From: Paenibacillus_S vulneris
GTDB lineage: Bacteria; Bacillota; Bacilli; Paenibacillales; NBRC-103111
Reading direction: 5' to 3'
DNA: 64,000 bases
Assembly (NCBI RefSeq): GCF_039543185.1
Contig: NZ_BAABJG010000006.1
Coordinates: forward strand, 124,001 to 188,000
Shown: positions 1-8,635 of the stretch, one piece after another
Position numbering within the stretch: the stretch's first letter is position 1
Layout of the letters: each line of letters opens with the position of its first letter
Notes under the pieces: model-generated
Told to the model about the DNA's origin: nothing
Databases searched by the model: none
Seen by the model: the letters and a program-made list of their open reading frames with translations, nothing else
Made by a program: the position numbers and the translations under genes

Positions 1-494
1 AGCATCATCATTTGCAAAATTTCATTCCGTTTTTTCTCACCGCCAGAGAAGCCTTCGTTCAAATAACGGTGCATGAACTCAGGGTTCATTTCAAGCTCTT
101 TCATTTTCGCTTCCATCAAGCGGATGAACTTGATCAGAGAAATTTCATTGCCTTCACCGCGGCGCGCGTTAATGGCACTACGGAGGAAGTCCGCATTAGT
201 TACGCCCGCAATTTCACTTGGATATTGCATGGCAAGGAACAGACCTGCTCTTGCTCTCTCATCCACGGCCATTTCCAAAACATCGTCGCCGTTCAGGGAA
301 ATCGAGCCATCCGTTACTTCATATTTCGGATGTCCCATGATGGTGGAAGCCAGCGTACTTTTACCGGTACCGTTAGGACCCATTACCGCATGAACTTCTC
401 CGCCTTTGATTTTCAGGCTTAACCCTTTCAAAATCTCTTTGCCTTCGACAGTTGCCTTCAAACCGTCTATAATAAATTCCGGTGCATTTGCCAT
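1..494 (-). CDS. sufC: SufC Fe-S assembly ATPase (3' end beyond window)
   Basis: ABC-type ATPase of the SUF iron-sulfur cluster assembly machinery, a cytosolic partner of SufB and SufD. The visible N-terminal ~164 residues run from MANAPEFIIDGLKA through the Walker A motif GPNGTGKST to the SufC-type signature FSGGEKKRNE near the window edge. The ATG at 494 is chosen because GGAGGAAG lies just upstream. The stop lies outside the window, where sufD, sufS, sufU and sufB would be expected downstream, though this cannot be seen. The leader holds a consensus -10 and Fur-like sequences. Family assignment is near certain because the signature EKKRNE is typical of SufC. Confidence 0.95.
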   Translation of the reverse strand, partial: MANAPEFIIDGLKATVEGKEILKGLSLKIKGGEVHAVMGPNGTGKSTLASTIMGHPKYEVTDGSISLNGDDVLEMAVDERARAGLFLAMQYPSEIAGVTNADFLRSAINARRGEGNEISLIKFIRLMEAKMKELEMNPEFMHRYLNEGFSGGEKKRNEILQMMM

Positions 495-544
495 TGTATT
501 CTTCCTCCATTTTGAAATGAATCGTTAGATATTGTAATTCTTAG

Positions 545-582
545 TTAATAATCATTCTAAATTGATTATCAATGATTCTCAA
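545..582 (-). promoter_or_regulatory. Putative Fur/PerR-type boxes in the suf leader
   Basis: AT-rich overlapping inverted repeats between the sufC -10 and its start. The best 15-mer, TAATAATCATTCTAA at 546-560, matches the 7-1-7 Fur consensus TGATAATNATTATCA at 12 of 15 positions counting the free centre; two weaker matches overlap it. They lie just downstream of the predicted start of transcription, where a bound repressor would block it. Fur control of suf is known in enterobacteria; here it is inference. Confidence 0.45.
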
Positions 583-591
583 TGTTACTAT

Positions 592-620
592 ATTATATCT
601 TACCGGGGCAAATCAATAAA
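592..620 (-). promoter_or_regulatory. sufC promoter (SigA-type)
   Basis: Perfect -10 TATAAT at 592-597 on the minus strand, with a weak -35 (TTTATT, 615-620) at 17-bp spacing. It lies about 100 bp upstream of sufC. Confidence 0.5.
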
Positions 621-676
621 GACCCATTTAGCTCATTTTTATACGGTTATGTTTCATAAGCCCGCGGGAGCCTATC

Positions 677-1249
677 CTAGCCTAAGGCAGATTTAATATT
701 TCTCACCGCTTCTTGGAAATCTTCGTCATTCAGGACCGCACTGCGCCCTACTCCGTCAAGACGGGAGCTGTTCAGCTCAATCCAGGATTTGCAGCCGCTA
801 TATTCAGCCAGTAACGGCAGCCGGACGGGTTCGGCAAGCTCGTACACTCGAAGCAGCATGACATGCAAAGGCTGTGTTCGTTTCCACTTCAGTCTTTCCT
901 CGGCGAACGAATCCGTCCATAGATGAAAAGCCGCCAACTTATCAAGCTGCTCCTGACTCTCTACTAATATGTCTTCAGCAAGCTCGGCGTAACAACGAAT
1001 CGTCACCTCCGTATCCTCAACGCTCCAGTTCTCCAGGGTCTTGTCCAGCACCGGCTGGTCTTCCGCCTTGATCCACTGTTTTTTTTGATGCTCATATGTA
1101 GGAAACAGATAGAAGCTATCGCTCTGCACTTGAAAGTGCCTTGTTTCTTCCCGAATGCCGCCTTTGCGCATAATGAGAATTTGCCTTCCGCTTCGCAATG
1201 CTTCCACTGCAACCGCCCATTCTTTTAAAGCTGCAGGTGGGGTACTCAC
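677..1249 (-). CDS. DUF1802 family protein
   Basis: 190-aa soluble protein of unknown function that resembles the DUF1802 family. It opens with the family-like pattern LKEWAVAVEALRSGRQILIMRKGGI and contains a histidine-bearing FLFPTYEHQ-like stretch (here YLFPTYEHQKKQW). No signal peptide or membrane segment is visible. The start is GTG at 1249, preceded by an AAGGATGG site. It stands alone between sufC and a divergent small gene, so context gives no clue to function. Confidence 0.7.
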   Translation of the reverse strand: MSTPPAALKEWAVAVEALRSGRQILIMRKGGIREETRHFQVQSDSFYLFPTYEHQKKQWIKAEDQPVLDKTLENWSVEDTEVTIRCYAELAEDILVESQEQLDKLAAFHLWTDSFAEERLKWKRTQPLHVMLLRVYELAEPVRLPLLAEYSGCKSWIELNSSRLDGVGRSAVLNDEDFQEAVRNIKSALG

Positions 1250-1443
1250 TATGTTCCATCCTTTCCTGTTATAGCCTCATTTAATCTTGCTGTCTTGATG
1301 AAATCGTATAATGAAAAAGACTTCTAAAGGTATAATTATAAGATTTCATTTCCGTTCAAGCAACTGTTGCCAGGCATAAAAGAAGTGAAAAAACGCGAAC
1401 CTATACCTGCGTACACAAACTCACTTCAAGGAGGATGAAGCAT

Positions 1444-1614
1444 ATGAGAGAAGGACTCATTCCTACTGTATTGGGTACGGCTGTAACGGCTTCAGGTGTA
1501 GCACTGCGGGGAAAATATCCGATGGCTGCGGCGGCGGTCGCCGGATTCGGACTTGCACATGTCGTGTTGGGTGCAATTGATTTGGTGGAGCACCGCCGCG
1601 GCAGAATAGGATAA
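1444..1614 (+). CDS. Small membrane protein, 56 aa, unknown function
   Basis: Short gene translating to a 56-aa protein starting MREGLIPTVLGTAVTASGVAL and ending EHRRGRIG. A strong AAGGAGG site (1428-1434) lies 9 bp before the ATG, and an efficient terminator follows the stop, so it is very likely real. The Ala/Gly/Val-rich body reads as one or two short membrane helices with a charged C-terminus. No family is recognised. Confidence 0.75.
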   Translation: MREGLIPTVLGTAVTASGVALRGKYPMAAAAVAGFGLAHVVLGAIDLVEHRRGRIG

Positions 1615-1631
1615 CCGGCTTCAGATCAGGC

Positions 1632-1662
1632 AAAAAAACCTAGCGTCACGTTAGGTTTTTTT
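1632..1662 (+). terminator. Bidirectional Rho-independent terminator
   Basis: Ten-base stem AAAAAACCTA / TAGGTTTTTT around a 9-nt loop, with a T run on both strands. It lies between the convergent small gene (stop at 1614) and the CAP-SLH gene (stop at 1676) and can serve both. Confidence 0.85.
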
Positions 1663-1675
1663 GTTCTATATTTTA

Positions 1676-3349
1676 TTATTGTAAAGACTTTATTCCATGC
1701 TCCTGCACATTGCGTATGATCTGCAAAGCTTCTGAACGGGTCAGCCCTTCCTGTCCTGCGAATCCCGCAGCGCCGTTATCGGTTCTTCCTTCCGCGTAGG
1801 ATTTCGTGAGCAAGTAACCGATCGCTTCATCATTAAGCAAAGGCTCCCCATCGGCTGCCGCAACAATTTCCGCCATAGATTCTCTTGTGATCATTTGGCT
1901 CCTTGCCGCCCGGTTCTCCGCCCCCTTCACGGGATATTTGTGCTCCATAGCAAAGGTGTACAGACTGTCCGACCATCCCGCTCCTGAATTGGAATCCGTT
2001 TTGTGCCCGAAGGCCTTAAGCAGCATACTCAAGAACTCTTCCTCGCTAACCTGACGATCTGGCTGGAACTTCCCGTCTGCGTAACCGTCGACAATCCCTT
2101 TCGCTATGCCCCACTTTACCGTAGACTCTGACCAATGACCTGCTATGTCGGGGAATTGGATATCGGAAGGCTTCTGGTTCGGCTCTCCTTTATTTCCGGT
2201 ATCGGCAGGAACGGTGGCTTCCGGGGCTGAAGGTCTGGAGGATGGCTTTTCTTTATCATCCGGTTCGACAGACACCTTGTTAATATAGAAGAATTTTACA
2301 TCATATTTCAACTCCGCTGCCTCGTCAGAGGAAGTTTTCAAACCGGTAACCTTCACTGTAAACACATCGCCATCACGAATTTTGTCCAGCTCTTTGGGTT
2401 GAAAATGAATCCGGTCTCCCCAATTCACACCCAATTGAAGATTCAAGTACAAGCGGTGTGAATCGTCCGTGCTTCGAGAAGTCCATTTGTATTGATCCGA
2501 TTGGCGCGTTAACTCCACATAAACTTCATCTTTTATTTGTGAGAAAGAAGCAGAACTCAGCATGATGGTCCAGGCTTGATTTTCTCTAAACACATCTGCA
2601 GGAAAATAGCCTTGGGCTGGGTAGGGAATGTACGAATAATTAAAAACATCTCGGCTGCTGAGATCCGTAAAGTCCAATACGGTATAATAGGCCTGATTAT
2701 CTCTTGAGGCTAATCCTATGCCGATTTTTTTCAAATAAGGGTCTAGCAGCTGAAGATTGGGACCGGTGGTTAATCTATCTTTGCCATACCCACTTTTGTC
2801 AGCTCCGTAATATTCCTCTTTAAACAGGTCAAAAATAGAGCCGCCCATATATCTATCTATTGCCTTAGCTGCTTTATTTCCTCTAGAAGCATCTACTGTG
2901 ATCACGTTGCTATTTCTGGCCGAGGACCGGGCAATATAGTAAAAATCATTATCCATGTTCTTCGGTTGTTTGGGTTCTTGAGTAAGATTTCCATAAACAG
3001 CTGCACTGATTACGGCTCCGTATTGTGCAGATCTTGAAAAACCCTCTTCCAGCTCCAGATTATCCGGCAGCCCGCTAATATATCGATAAAAATTAGCTCT
3101 TGCCAAGCCGCCTCTCAAATAGCTGATATTCACTTTTCCCGGACTGTACTTCTCTGTGCTTATGACGGGGATTTCATCGTATATCTGGCCCTGGTAGCCT
3201 TCCGGATTGTAAGTGGCCCATTTACTTTCAATGGATTCCTTAGTTCTAACTGGTAGTCCCGAATCTACTGTTTGAGCGTAACCTACAGCCGATATTGTAC
3301 AAGCCATGCTTGCTCCGAGCAGCAGGCAGGCGATAATTCTTTTTTTCAC
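1676..3349 (-). CDS. Secreted CAP-like protein with C-terminal SLH domains
   Basis: 557-aa exported protein. A signal peptide (MKKRIIACLLLGASMA...VGYAQ) is followed by a region at about residues 80-260 resembling a CAP/SCP domain (LARANFYRYISGLPDNLEL, then SAQYGAVI), an Ig-like segment, and an acidic Pro-rich linker near 365-395. A clear SLH motif (FPDIAGHWSESTVKWGIAKG, 399 on) and one or two degenerate SLH repeats to the C-terminus follow. SLH domains anchor proteins to secondary cell-wall polymer, so it should sit on the cell surface; its activity is unknown. Start is GTG at 3349 after AAGGATGG. A decayed copy of its 3' end lies directly upstream. Confidence 0.8.
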   Translation of the reverse strand: MKKRIIACLLLGASMACTISAVGYAQTVDSGLPVRTKESIESKWATYNPEGYQGQIYDEIPVISTEKYSPGKVNISYLRGGLARANFYRYISGLPDNLELEEGFSRSAQYGAVISAAVYGNLTQEPKQPKNMDNDFYYIARSSARNSNVITVDASRGNKAAKAIDRYMGGSIFDLFKEEYYGADKSGYGKDRLTTGPNLQLLDPYLKKIGIGLASRDNQAYYTVLDFTDLSSRDVFNYSYIPYPAQGYFPADVFRENQAWTIMLSSASFSQIKDEVYVELTRQSDQYKWTSRSTDDSHRLYLNLQLGVNWGDRIHFQPKELDKIRDGDVFTVKVTGLKTSSDEAAELKYDVKFFYINKVSVEPDDKEKPSSRPSAPEATVPADTGNKGEPNQKPSDIQFPDIAGHWSESTVKWGIAKGIVDGYADGKFQPDRQVSEEEFLSMLLKAFGHKTDSNSGAGWSDSLYTFAMEHKYPVKGAENRAARSQMITRESMAEIVAAADGEPLLNDEAIGYLLTKSYAEGRTDNGAAGFAGQEGLTRSEALQIIRNVQEHGIKSLQ

Positions 3350-3375
3350 CTGAATCCATCCTTCCCATGAAAAAT

Positions 3376-3583
3376 TCGGTTATTGTAAAGACTTTATACC
3401 GTGCTACTGCACGCCCTTCACGGGATATTTGTGCTCAAGAGCAAAGGCATACAGGCTGTCCGACCATCCCGCAATTGGAATCCGTTTTGTGCCCAAATGC
3501 TTTAATCAGCATGCTTAAAAACTCTTCCTTACTAACCTGGTTATCGGGATGGAACTTCCCGTCTGCATAACCGTCCCATGCCT
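3376..3583 (-). pseudogene. Decayed 3' end of a second SLH gene
   Basis: On the minus strand this stretch repeats the end of the neighbouring SLH gene. Bases 3381-3411 match 1677-1710 (the last codons), and 3412-3583 match 1922-2095 (the SLH coding part). About 210 bp between the two are missing, and point changes plus small deletions are scattered through it; one is a 6-bp loss near 3470. No start, signal peptide or full frame remains. The likeliest history is a tandem duplication of the SLH gene followed by deletion of most of the upstream copy. Confidence 0.8.
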
Positions 3584-3737
3584 AGCAGAAAACTACCAAC
3601 TTGCTTTCGATTCAATCCTCTCCACCTCGTTTTCTTTATATGGTTTATTTTCCATTTTTTATCATATCATTTTTTTATACCTTTAGACACTGCTTTGGCT
3701 TCGATGCTGATTCAGGTACTGTAAGGAGAATTGGAAT
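3584..3737. other. Intergenic, AT-rich, no feature seen
   Basis: Between the SLH relic and the terminator of the next small gene. T-rich on the plus strand; no convincing ribosome site with a frame and no recognisable RNA structure. Confidence 0.5.
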
Positions 3738-3766
3738 AAAAAAAGCACCCTGCTCTAGCAGAATGC
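3738..3766 (-). terminator. Rho-independent terminator
   Basis: On the minus strand the arms GCATTCTGCT and AGCAGGGTGC form a stem with one internal mismatch pair and are followed by seven T. It lies about 30 bp after the stop of the 57-aa gene at 3795. Confidence 0.75.
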
Positions 3767-3794
3767 TCACCCATAAACCTATTAAATTGTTTGT

Positions 3795-3968
3795 TTAGCG
3801 GCCGGAGTTCACATAAAATTTGGAGGCTTCATGAATTCTATCGTATTGCTGTTGATTCGCTTTCATGGGATTTGCGGCCACAGGCTGGTCTTCGTCCGCG
3901 TACATTCCGAGGGCCAATACGATACTTAGCGCAGCAGCGCCGCAAAGAATTCGAAGCAGAATATTCAT
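3795..3968 (-). CDS. Small membrane-anchored protein, 57 aa
   Basis: Short protein MNILLRILCGAAALSIVLAL followed by a hydrophilic tail ending NSGR. The N-terminus is one membrane helix or an uncleaved signal, with ~35 polar residues outside. The ATG at 3968 is preferred; an in-frame ATG at 3992 would place the AGGAGG site inside the gene. AGGAGG ends 12 nt before the chosen ATG, which is slightly long. A good terminator follows. No family is recognised. Confidence 0.6.
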   Translation of the reverse strand: MNILLRILCGAAALSIVLALGMYADEDQPVAANPMKANQQQYDRIHEASKFYVNSGR

Positions 3969-4225
3969 AAGGGAGCCATACCTCCTAGTCATGCCGTCGT
4001 TATTGATCTGATACTATTGTAAAAATCGTGCATTATGGGGATATTATCGGAGCATGAATTTTTTGTAAAAAAGCCGTCTCGAGGAAAACACAGATTATTC
4101 CGATTTATATATAAGGAATTAACATGAGAGAGTCTATTCCAACCCCGCACAATTTGCTATACTATGGGATGATAGTTTTACGGACTACAGCAAGCCTCAT
4201 TTCCGCTTTACCCAAAGGAAGCGAT
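3969..4225. other. Divergent intergenic region before mtnK
   Basis: Leader and promoter region between the 57-aa gene and mtnK. A TATACT hexamer at 4158-4163 may be the mtnK -10, but no good -35 stands 16-18 bp upstream. I looked for an S-box (SAM-I) riboswitch, which often precedes mtn genes in Bacillus, and did not find its conserved core. The 3' part of the leader carries two degenerate hairpin repeats, listed separately. Confidence 0.4.
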
Positions 4226-4293
4226 GCTGACAAAGCCAGTTTGCACCGCAATTTCATGCATGCATTTGAAGCCGGTTTTGCTCTTGCAAAACT
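4226..4293 (+). repeat. Two diverged hairpin-repeat units in the mtnK leader
   Basis: Two tandem units, 36 bp apart, related to the repeats at 18.9, 21.3 and 21.9 kb. Unit B (4262-4293) runs GCATTTGAAG then a perfect hairpin GTTTTGC-TCTT-GCAAAAC. Unit A (4226-4255) runs GCTGACAAAG then a weaker GTTTGC/GCAA hairpin. Orientation relative to the gene is the same as at the other sites, and the TTAAGGAGG ribosome site follows about 13 bp after unit B. Homology is my reading by eye and needs alignment. Confidence 0.5.
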
Positions 4294-4325
4294 TTAATAA
4301 AACCTTAAGGAGGCATCATACACCC

Positions 4326-5531
4326 ATGACTTCATATCACGCGTTAACGGAAGCTGAAGCGGTGGAATACGCAAGAGGTATTCCCAACCTGTTCACTGCA
4401 GGCAGCGAACTAACGAGCAAAGAGATCGGCGACGGCAATCTTAATCTCGTGTTCCATATTACGGAGCCGTCCACCGGCAAAAGTATCATTTTGAAGCAGG
4501 CCCTCCCTTATGCCAAAGTCGTTGGGGAATCCTGGCCTCTCTCTCTGGACCGCGCAAGAATTGAGAGCGAAGCGTTGATGATCCAGGAGTCGCTCTGCCC
4601 GGACCTCGTCCCTCATGTGTTTGTATACGATAAGGACCTGGCTTTGACGGTGATGGAGGATCTGAGCGATCATGTCATTATGCGCAGAGGGCTGATCGAA
4701 GGCAACCGCTATCCGCTGTTCGCCGGTCATATCGGCCGTTTTTTGGCCCACACGTTGTTTTACACTTCCGATCTAGGAATGAACCAGCAGGACAAGAAAT
4801 TGCGTGTTCAGCAGTTTATTAATCCGGATTTGTGCAAAATTACCGAGGATCTGATCTTCGACGACCCGTACCGGAATGCCGATACGAACGATGTGCCCCC
4901 TGCTATTCAAGACGCCGTAGAAGCGATCTGGAACGACCAGGAGCTGCATCTGGAAGTGGCGATTTTGCGCAATGGATTTTTGACCAAAGCCCAGGCGCTG
5001 CTGCACGGCGACTTGCATACCGGCAGTATTTTTATCAAGCCGGACTCCACGAAGGTTATCGACCCTGAATTTGCCTATTACGGGCCGATGGGCTTCGATA
5101 TCGGGGCCGTGTTCGCCAACCTGCTTCTGAACTTTGCCGCTCAAGAGGGCTGGAGCAAGGACGAAGCGTCGCGCAAGGATTACCGCACCTATTTGACGGA
5201 CACCATCAAGGAAAGCTGGACTGTATTCGAGCAAGAATTCCGCAGGTTGTGGAATGAGCACGGCGTCGATCGCGTATCCAAAACGCCAGGCTACCAGGAC
5301 TGGTACATGCAGCAGCTTCTGCAGGATGCTATCGGTTATACGGGAAGCAAGACGGTTCGCCGGGTTCATGGATTGGCCCAAGTGGCGGACATTAACAAGC
5401 TGGAGGATGCGGCAGCCAAAGAACGCGCTCAGCGCATCGCTCTGCGGATCGGGACTGCGCTGATCAAGCATCACCGCAAAGCCCAATCCATCGACGAATT
5501 GATCGATATCGCGTGGAAGGCCGTACAATAA
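4326..5531 (+). CDS. mtnK: 5-methylthioribose kinase
   Basis: Phosphorylates 5-methylthioribose to its 1-phosphate in the methionine salvage pathway, in the cytoplasm. The 401-aa protein (family about 400) has an aminoglycoside-phosphotransferase-like kinase fold. Visible landmarks are the N-lobe GDGNLNLVFHI with the ATP-binding lysine in IILKQALPY, the catalytic loop LLHGDLHTGSIF near residue 230, and the metal-binding VIDPEFAYYGP about 18 residues on. The ATG at 4326 follows TAAGGAGG; upstream in-frame ATGs lie within the leader repeats. It is 33 bp from mtnA, which uses its product, so the two form an operon. Confidence 0.96.
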   Translation: MTSYHALTEAEAVEYARGIPNLFTAGSELTSKEIGDGNLNLVFHITEPSTGKSIILKQALPYAKVVGESWPLSLDRARIESEALMIQESLCPDLVPHVFVYDKDLALTVMEDLSDHVIMRRGLIEGNRYPLFAGHIGRFLAHTLFYTSDLGMNQQDKKLRVQQFINPDLCKITEDLIFDDPYRNADTNDVPPAIQDAVEAIWNDQELHLEVAILRNGFLTKAQALLHGDLHTGSIFIKPDSTKVIDPEFAYYGPMGFDIGAVFANLLLNFAAQEGWSKDEASRKDYRTYLTDTIKESWTVFEQEFRRLWNEHGVDRVSKTPGYQDWYMQQLLQDAIGYTGSKTVRRVHGLAQVADINKLEDAAAKERAQRIALRIGTALIKHHRKAQSIDELIDIAWKAVQ

Positions 5532-5564
5532 TACGAGTCTAGCTATACCAAAGGAGATAACTAC

Positions 5565-6641
<1,077 letters not shown>

Positions 6642-6665
6642 TCCTCCAGCTAACCCTAAACCAGA

Positions 6666-6698
6666 GCCGGAATCCTTCGACAGGATTTCGGCTTTTTT
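6666..6698 (+). terminator. Terminator of mtnK-mtnA
   Basis: Stem GCCGGAATCCT / AGGATTTCGGC with one mismatch, a 5-nt loop and six T, beginning 24 bp after the mtnA stop. Confidence 0.85.
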
Positions 6699-6852
6699 CG
6701 CACTCTTTTTCGGCAAGCTTCCTTCAATCGACCGGTTTTTTCCGTGCATTAATCTCCCCTTAAGTTTAAATTCACATTTTTTTCACAAACCGTTGATAAA
6801 GTTAAAAAGCAGCAAGGTAGAAAAGCTGAAATGTCGGAAAGGAGAAGCAAGA

Positions 6853-8607
6853 ATGGGATTACTGCGCAGTAAAAAATGGATAGCCGTCGTCATCGGGCTG
6901 GCTCTTTGCGGTGGCGGTACATATTACTATTTGTCCAATAACACCAAAAAACCGGCTGCCAGCGCACAGGAAAAGGTAGCGGAGATTAAGAAGGGCGCCA
7001 TTACGTCCTCCGTATCAGGTACTTCTCAATTTGAAGCGCGTGATGTCCAAAATATTATTGCTCCTGTAGAAGGAACGATCAAAACGATGAATTTGACCCG
7101 CAATCAGCAGGTCAAAAAGGGAGATGTCCTGTTCGTTATCTCCGACTTGAGTCTGGAAGCGAATCTGCAGGAAGCTCAAGTCAATCTGCAGCAGCAGGAG
7201 AAGGACCTCGAAGATTTGAGAACTCAGCAGAACAGCCTGAATATCTACGCCCCGATCAGCGGCACGCTGACATTAACCTCCAATCTGGATGTCGGCTCCA
7301 ATGTGAGCAAGAACGGCCGTATCGGAACGATATCGGATATTTCGTCGATGACGACCAAGCTCCCGTTCCTGCTGGAGGATGCGGTTCAGCTCAAGAAGGG
7401 CGACACCATAGACCTGACCATTGACGGCTTCAACTTGACCAAAACCGCCGTCGTCGAATCCGTAGGACAACAGCCGAAAGGCGATGCAAACGGCAGCAAG
7501 TTGCTCGATGTGGAAATATCCGTGAAAAATGACGGCACCCTCGGCGCAGGCATGAAGGTCAAAGGAAGCGCTGTACTAGGCGGCAGAACAGCTCAATCCA
7601 CCGATAAAGGCACCCTGGATTTTGTGAAGGTGGAAAGCGTCCTCTCCGCTGCCAGCGGTATTGTGAACAACGTCAATATCAAAACCGGCAATTACGTCAA
7701 TAAAGGGGACCTTATCGTTTCCATTACGAACGACACGCTGCAAAACGATATTTTGAACAAGCAGGCGGCGATTGAGAGACAGAAGATTACCATCAAAAAC
7801 TATCAGGACAAGCTGGACCAATTAACGGTTACCGCTCCGTTTGACGGCATCTTCTCCACGGACTTCGCCAACAAAAAGACCAACGTGCTTGCGAGCTACC
7901 CTGCAGGCTCGACCATTGAGGCGAATACGCAGCTTGGCGCCGTAGCCAACCTCGATTATATGCAGCTTCCCGTACAAGTCGACGAGCTCGATCTGCCTAA
8001 TGTGAAGGTCGGCATGAAAGCGACGGTGAAGGTGGACTCGATTTCAAACAAAATCTATGAAGGCGAAGTCAATCAGGTCTCTACGGTCGGTACGACCACA
8101 AACGGCGTGACCTTCTTCGATGTCGGCATCTCCGTCAAGAATGACGGGCAGCTGCGTAACGGAATGACGGCCACTGCCGAGATCATTACGCAGGACAAGA
8201 AAGATATTTTGCTGCTTCCAATCGAGGCCCTTCAACAACAGCAGGGCAAACGTTACGTAACGCTGATGAATGCGGACGGAACGAAGGAAGAGAAGCATGA
8301 GATCAAGATCGGTATCCGCAACAAGCTGTATATCGAAGTTACCGACGGGTTGAAGGAAGGCGACAAGGTTGTGATTCCGGTTACCAAGAAAAACAATACG
8401 GCGACGCAAGCCGATATCGATAAAATTCGTCAGCAGTTCCAGCAAGGCGGAGGCGCAGGCGGTGCAGGTGGTGCCGGCGGCGCAGGCGGTGCAGGTGGTG
8501 CCGGCGGCGCAGGCGGTGCAGGTGGTGCCGGCGGCGCAGGCGGTGTGCAGTTTATCCAAAGAGGAGGAACCGGCGGGAATAGCGGCGGCGGTGGCGGCGG
8601 CCGTTAA
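6853..8607 (+). CDS. Double-length HlyD/MacA-like ABC exporter adaptor
   Basis: Membrane-fusion (adaptor) subunit of an ABC export system, 584 aa against 350-400 for typical YknX/MacA proteins. One N-terminal membrane helix (about 8-27) is followed by two adaptor modules in tandem. Module 1 has a lipoyl-like half (66-98) and a short coiled coil (101-130), ending in DVEISVKNDGTL (219-230). Module 2 repeats this with lipoyl-like 262-291 and coiled coil 292-325, ending in DVGISVKNDGQL (423-434). The C-terminus (~531-584) is a Gly/Ala tail, including a Gly-Ala-Gly array encoded by a 27-bp repeat. The ATG at 6853 follows AAAGGAG. First gene of a four-gene operon. Confidence 0.9.
   Translation: MGLLRSKKWIAVVIGLALCGGGTYYYLSNNTKKPAASAQEKVAEIKKGAITSSVSGTSQFEARDVQNIIAPVEGTIKTMNLTRNQQVKKGDVLFVISDLSLEANLQEAQVNLQQQEKDLEDLRTQQNSLNIYAPISGTLTLTSNLDVGSNVSKNGRIGTISDISSMTTKLPFLLEDAVQLKKGDTIDLTIDGFNLTKTAVVESVGQQPKGDANGSKLLDVEISVKNDGTLGAGMKVKGSAVLGGRTAQSTDKGTLDFVKVESVLSAASGIVNNVNIKTGNYVNKGDLIVSITNDTLQNDILNKQAAIERQKITIKNYQDKLDQLTVTAPFDGIFSTDFANKKTNVLASYPAGSTIEANTQLGAVANLDYMQLPVQVDELDLPNVKVGMKATVKVDSISNKIYEGEVNQVSTVGTTTNGVTFFDVGISVKNDGQLRNGMTATAEIITQDKKDILLLPIEALQQQQGKRYVTLMNADGTKEEKHEIKIGIRNKLYIEVTDGLKEGDKVVIPVTKKNNTATQADIDKIRQQFQQGGGAGGAGGAGGAGGAGGAGGAGGAGGAGGAGGVQFIQRGGTGGNSGGGGGGR
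8452..8545 (+). repeat. 27-bp in-frame tandem repeat in the adaptor tail
   Basis: Three identical 27-bp copies (8452-8478, 8479-8505, 8506-8532) and a partial fourth. Each encodes GAGGAGGAG. Copies are identical at the base level, including synonymous sites, which suggests recent expansion by slippage and possible length variation between strains. Confidence 0.9.
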
Positions 8608-8635
8608 GCAATAGCATGGAAAGGAGGATCTCCCT

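Noticed and set aside
3367..3570. 67-aa plus-strand peptide
   Set aside because: It is the antisense reading of the SLH gene relic, which has homology only on the minus strand.
3993..4325. SAM-I (S-box) riboswitch before mtnK
   Set aside because: Expected from Bacillus, but I could not find the conserved core or a terminator/antiterminator in the leader.
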